Assembly (NCBI RefSeq): GCF_020025155.1
Contig: NZ_CP073751.1
Coordinates: forward strand, 2,917,167 to 2,981,166
Direction: 5' to 3'
DNA from: Halopseudomonas nanhaiensis
GTDB taxonomy: Bacteria > Pseudomonadota > Gammaproteobacteria > Pseudomonadales > Pseudomonadaceae
Length of the DNA stretch: 64,000 bases
This document shows, piece after piece, positions 61,078 to 64,000 of the stretch; position 1 is the first letter of the stretch, and each line of letters begins with the position of its first letter. Under the pieces are notes generated by a model that was not told where the DNA came from, searched no databases, and saw only the letters and a program-made list of their open reading frames with translations. The translations under genes were made by a program, and so were the position numbers.

Positions 61078-61464
61078 CTACTCGGACGGTGGCGTCATGT
61101 CCGAGGCCTGCTCAGCGATTTCCTTGCAGGCCTGCTCCTGTTCCTGCGTCGACAAGCCTTTCCAGCGCTCCGCGGCCTGCCGGCGACCGGCTGCGAACGC
61201 TTCGTCAAAGGTCTCTTCGTCCATCCCCTGCTCTTCCATCCTTTTTTGCTGCTCACGCTTGTACTCCAGCAGCTTCTCCTCCGAATACGCATCGCAGGTC
61301 AGCGAGGTAGCATGCATTGCACCAGCGAACTGGACCACCTCCAGGGATGTCTCCGAACTCATTTCGTCCTGCGACTGCGCGTAGCTGAACGAGGACGCGG
61401 CCGTCAGAGTCAGCAGCGACAACATGGCGGCGGTTGACGAGAGCGTGTTGATATAGCTGAGCAT
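61078..61464 (-). CDS. Exported protein of unknown function, 128 aa
   Basis: A signal peptide (AAMLSLLTLTAASSFSYAQS, cleavage about residue 29) precedes a charged helical region, LLEYKREQQKRMEEQGMDEE and FDEAFAAGRRQAAERWKGLS. Two Cys (LTCDAYSE and QACKEI) could form a disulfide. AGGA lies about eight bases before the ATG. No family recognised. It lies alone, with 133 bases to the next gene, which also encodes an exported unknown protein. Confidence 0.7.
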   Translation of the reverse strand: MLSYINTLSSTAAMLSLLTLTAASSFSYAQSQDEMSSETSLEVVQFAGAMHATSLTCDAYSEEKLLEYKREQQKRMEEQGMDEETFDEAFAAGRRQAAERWKGLSTQEQEQACKEIAEQASDMTPPSE

Positions 61465-61597
61465 TGCAGTTCCTCGCGATGGCTGTGGTCATTCATGTTG
61501 AAGCGCAAACGCTGCACAGCAACGCAACCACCGTGGGCACAGCGAAAGCCGGTGTGAGGCAATGGGCCTCCCCTCGCGATACTGCTGTCGTTGCGGG

Positions 61598-62293
61598 TTA
61601 TTGCACAAACCGGCAGAGCGGCACGTCAAGCGCCGGGACGTCCGGCACCTCCATATGACAGCGCTGGGCGTCATCCCGTTGCAGGCAACGCACATCGAAC
61701 GCACGCGTCGGCAGGCTCACTTGCTCTACGAAAGCGCAGGACGCCGCCGCGCGCTCGTCCGCACAGTCGACCGAATAGCCCATCAAGGCGGCCTGGCTCC
61801 AGCGTTTGAGCAGTGGCAGATGCGCGTGCAGATCGGCCGGCGCCTGAACGAACAGCGCGACGGACGGATGGCTGCCCCAGCGAGCCTGCCTGTCCAGCAG
61901 AGCCTGATATTCATCGAGGCTGGTCACCCCACGGTTCGAACGCGAGTCGTACACGCGCGGCAGATCGTCTACCGCAGCGAGCAACTTCAAATTATCGTGA
62001 GCATCGTAAACGGCGACCGACTGGACGAACGCCTGCCCTTCCTGCCAGCCCCAGTACACCACTCCGCCACCAGCAACATTCGTGCGGCGCACCGGGTCCT
62101 GCTGGAAGCCGGCGATAAGCCGCTCTTCGACTCGCACCGGCGAGGATCCGCTCAACAGAGTCGCACGTGCGGCGCCCGCAAATGCAGCGATATCGGCTTT
62201 CAATTCTTCCAGCGTCCTGGCCTGACCGAGCGCGGGTGTTGCGCACGCCGTCACCAGCACAACGAGCCAACCGAGCAAGCTCCATCGTTTCAT
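61598..62293 (-). CDS. Exported protein of unknown function, 231 aa
   Basis: A signal peptide (WSLLGWLVVLVTACATPALG) precedes a soluble domain with VYWGWQEGQAFVQSVAVYDA, HDNLKLLAAVDDLPRVYDS and a Cys-rich end (YSVDCADERAAASCAFVEQ, VRCLQRDDAQRC, LCRFVQ). The ATAC at the signal end looks lipobox-like, but ALG fits signal peptidase I better. The even number of late Cys suggests disulfides in the periplasm. No family recognised. It is 57 bases from the PaiB-like gene on the same strand. Confidence 0.72.
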   Translation of the reverse strand: MKRWSLLGWLVVLVTACATPALGQARTLEELKADIAAFAGAARATLLSGSSPVRVEERLIAGFQQDPVRRTNVAGGGVVYWGWQEGQAFVQSVAVYDAHDNLKLLAAVDDLPRVYDSRSNRGVTSLDEYQALLDRQARWGSHPSVALFVQAPADLHAHLPLLKRWSQAALMGYSVDCADERAAASCAFVEQVSLPTRAFDVRCLQRDDAQRCHMEVPDVPALDVPLCRFVQ

Positions 62294-62350
62294 CAGCGCC
62301 CCCCCGTGTATTGACGACGAACCGGTCCCTCGGTGAAGGAAAAGGCCCAG

Positions 62351-62962
62351 TCAGATCAGGTCGGCCATCTCACTGTGTCCGTCCTGCGCCAGTCCGGCTT
62401 TCACGCCGGCACGGTTGGCCTCCGGCTGGTTCTGGCTCGCCTTGAGCTTGCCGGTGAGCCTGTCGATACGAATCTCGATGCCGACGATCGCGCGGATCAG
62501 CTTGTCAGTGTAGTCCCGCGGGGCGTCGTCGACGCGCCACGGTTGTGCTTGGCGCGCTTCATGCTGGTTGGTCAAGGCGCGCAGATGCCGGCCTAACCAG
62601 TCGTGATCCTCGACCACCCGGGCCTGCCCCTCGGCATGCACCGCCAGATAGTTCCAGGTCGGCACCACCCGGCCATGCTCAGCTTTGGTGGCGTACCAGG
62701 ACGGCGTCACGTACGCATCCGGCCCCTGAAAAACGGCCAGCACCTTTGCACCCTGCACCAGGCGCTTCCATACCGGATTGGCCCGCGCGAGGTGACACTG
62801 CAGCACCCCCAGCGCACCGTCTGCTTCGCCCAGATGAAACGGCACGTGGTTCGCCTCGATACCCTGCTCATCGGCGATGACCAACAGGCCGAAGCTGTAC
62901 TCGCGGACGTAGCGCAGAAGCGTTTCGGTGTCGTCCTGGCTGAAGTGGGTTGGCACGTACAT
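62351..62962 (-). CDS. PaiB-like FMN-binding protein
   Basis: This 203-residue protein belongs to the FMN-binding split-barrel PaiB family, annotated as transcriptional regulators. MYVPTHFSQDDTETLLRYVR, FGLLVIADEQGIEANHVPFH, VLAVFQGPDAYVTPSWYATK and VVPTWNYLAVHAEGQARVVE are diagnostic. It has no DNA-binding motif, so 'regulator' is doubtful; a flavin oxidoreductase role is possible. GAGGAAG precedes ATG 62962. The ion-channel gene ends 73 bases upstream. Confidence 0.9.
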   Translation of the reverse strand: MYVPTHFSQDDTETLLRYVREYSFGLLVIADEQGIEANHVPFHLGEADGALGVLQCHLARANPVWKRLVQGAKVLAVFQGPDAYVTPSWYATKAEHGRVVPTWNYLAVHAEGQARVVEDHDWLGRHLRALTNQHEARQAQPWRVDDAPRDYTDKLIRAIVGIEIRIDRLTGKLKASQNQPEANRAGVKAGLAQDGHSEMADLI

Positions 62963-63035
62963 TCGCGTACTTCCTCTGCGAGTTAGGTATCCCGGTGACG
63001 GCCCTGCATCACACGGCACAATGATCGTCGTCACA

Positions 63036-63860
63036 TCAACGCTGTTGTGAAAGCGCACGAATCTCCTCGCGCAGCGCAGCCACTTCGTCTCGCAAGGCAG
63101 TCATTTGCCTGGCGCCCGCCACTTCCGCATCGGCGCTGTCGGCATCGCGGCCGACGAAGAACGTGGCCAGTGCTGCCGTGACATAGCCGAATACACCGAA
63201 GGCATATAACGCCAGAAATATGCACAACACCCGCCCCTCGACCGTCTGCGGCCAGTGTTCCGAGCCCAGGGTGGTCATCATCATGGCAGTCCACCACAGT
63301 GCTTCGCCATAACTATCCAGCCCGTCGGTCACCTCACTTTCCAGCGCGTACATGCCGGCAGCGCCCGCAAAAGTGACCAGTACGGTAAGCGCAATGATAT
63401 AGCCGAAGCCCCGCCGACTCAGGCTCGCGCCCAGAGCCTTCATGCCCCGATTCAGCGAACTGACCACTCGGAACAGCCGCAGACCGCGTCCGGTCGTCGC
63501 CAGTCGCAGCGCGCGGACGGCACGAAAGATGCGGAACATGCGCAGTGCGGGAATGACCAGCGAGACGGCCGTCAGCCAGTTGGTCTTGAGGTACGCGCTT
63601 CTGTCGGTCGCCAGGACCGGTTTCAGTGCGAAATCGAGAATGAAGATGACCCAGACGGTGGTGCCAAGAACGGAGAACAGCGAACTCTGCCCCTGCACCA
63701 GTTCCAGCACCAGCAACACCAGCCACACGAAGGCCAGAACAACCATCGGTGTCTCCAGCCATGCTTCCAACCGCTGGAGCAACTCGTAACGCTCACGCGT
63801 CAGCTCGTCCTCGTGGGTGACGTCTGCGCTTGAATCGTCGCGCTTTGTTTCCTCGCTCAT
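63036..63860 (-). CDS. Voltage-gated-type ion channel with TLGSE filter
   Basis: This 274-residue channel protein has six membrane segments. S4 carries arginines at three-residue spacing (RMFRIFRAVRALRLATTGRG). The pore loop reads WWTAMMMTTLGSEHWPQTVE, with TLGSE (197-201) where potassium channels have TVGYG. The C-terminus is a coiled coil (ALRDEVAALREEIRALSQ) likely to promote tetramers. The family is bacterial VIC-type; ion selectivity cannot be predicted. The start ATG 63860 is standard; no upstream gene is in view. Confidence 0.85.
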   Translation of the reverse strand: MSEETKRDDSSADVTHEDELTRERYELLQRLEAWLETPMVVLAFVWLVLLVLELVQGQSSLFSVLGTTVWVIFILDFALKPVLATDRSAYLKTNWLTAVSLVIPALRMFRIFRAVRALRLATTGRGLRLFRVVSSLNRGMKALGASLSRRGFGYIIALTVLVTFAGAAGMYALESEVTDGLDSYGEALWWTAMMMTTLGSEHWPQTVEGRVLCIFLALYAFGVFGYVTAALATFFVGRDADSADAEVAGARQMTALRDEVAALREEIRALSQQR

Positions 63861-64000
63861 GCCCGACCTCGCTTTCTGTGGGACCCCGGCTCCAACCCTC
63901 GACTGACGGGGTCGCCGTTTTCGAGGGTAAGTGTGGCATGTCCTGAAGAAAGGTCGGACTGCAGCGGTCCGATGCCGTTTGCGAGTTCAGGGACTGTGAT

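Noticed and set aside
1-64000. Prophage, integrative element or insertion sequence
   Set aside because: No transposase, integrase other than core XerD, phage structural gene, tRNA-linked attachment repeat or clear composition shift was found.

Overview
The window is about 64 kb of GC-rich chromosome from a gammaproteobacterium of the Pseudomonas group. The best markers are the gene orders rpsP-rimM-trmD-rplS / xerD-dsbC-hom-thrC, ffh / cytochrome-assembly protein / CBS transporter, and purT-DUF1289-gamma carbonic anhydrase-CoA pyrophosphatase. Pseudomonas-type REP sequences and a perfect Anr/FNR box are also present. I cannot fix the species; a Halopseudomonas/Stutzerimonas-like relative is a guess. 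I saw no rRNA, tRNA, prophage, insertion sequence or CRISPR array.

Bases 1-26,000 hold a stress and storage island. glgX, a PIG-L deacetylase, an alcohol dehydrogenase, a DUF72 protein and a translationally coupled ybhP-clsB-ybhN set run rightward. glgE, treS-maltokinase and glgB run leftward towards them. Together these make, extend, branch and debranch alpha-glucan through trehalose, maltose and maltose-1-phosphate, with membrane-lipid genes interleaved. Next come an SDR oxidoreductase, a stand-alone LigD-type polymerase domain with Ku (end joining), an MgtC-like protein, a second MDR dehydrogenase that has lost zinc ligands, and a run of small uncharacterised proteins. fdhD and a CoA-transferase close the region. 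From memory, P. aeruginosa has a similar cluster around PA2151-PA2165.

Bases 26,000-39,300 hold a 24-residue membrane peptide gene, gabD, the osmoregulated periplasmic glucan operon opgG-orf-opgH, and a membrane-anchored EEP phosphatase. An aa3-type cytochrome oxidase operon follows (coxB, a fused subunit I+III, a small membrane protein, ctaG), then DUF2231, CopD/HemJ-like and ExoD membrane proteins.

Bases 39,300-54,500 are core genome: thrC, hom, dsbC, xerD, the rpsP operon, ffh, a CcsA-like protein, a CBS-domain transporter, an SGNH hydrolase, purT, DUF1289, gamma carbonic anhydrase, two NUDIX hydrolases and an L,D-transpeptidase.

Bases 54,500-64,000 are mixed: a di-haem cytochrome c peroxidase under a perfect Anr box, a NIF3-like protein, an entericidin, a GFA protein, two REP doublets, and small redox, acetyltransferase and lipoprotein genes. 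The end carries a periplasmic ATP-dependent DNA ligase, a pseudouridine synthase, two exported proteins of unknown function, a PaiB-like flavin protein and a voltage-gated channel with an unusual pore sequence.

Coordinates include the stop codon. Starts were moved from the longest frame to the best ribosome-binding site where the sequence allowed.
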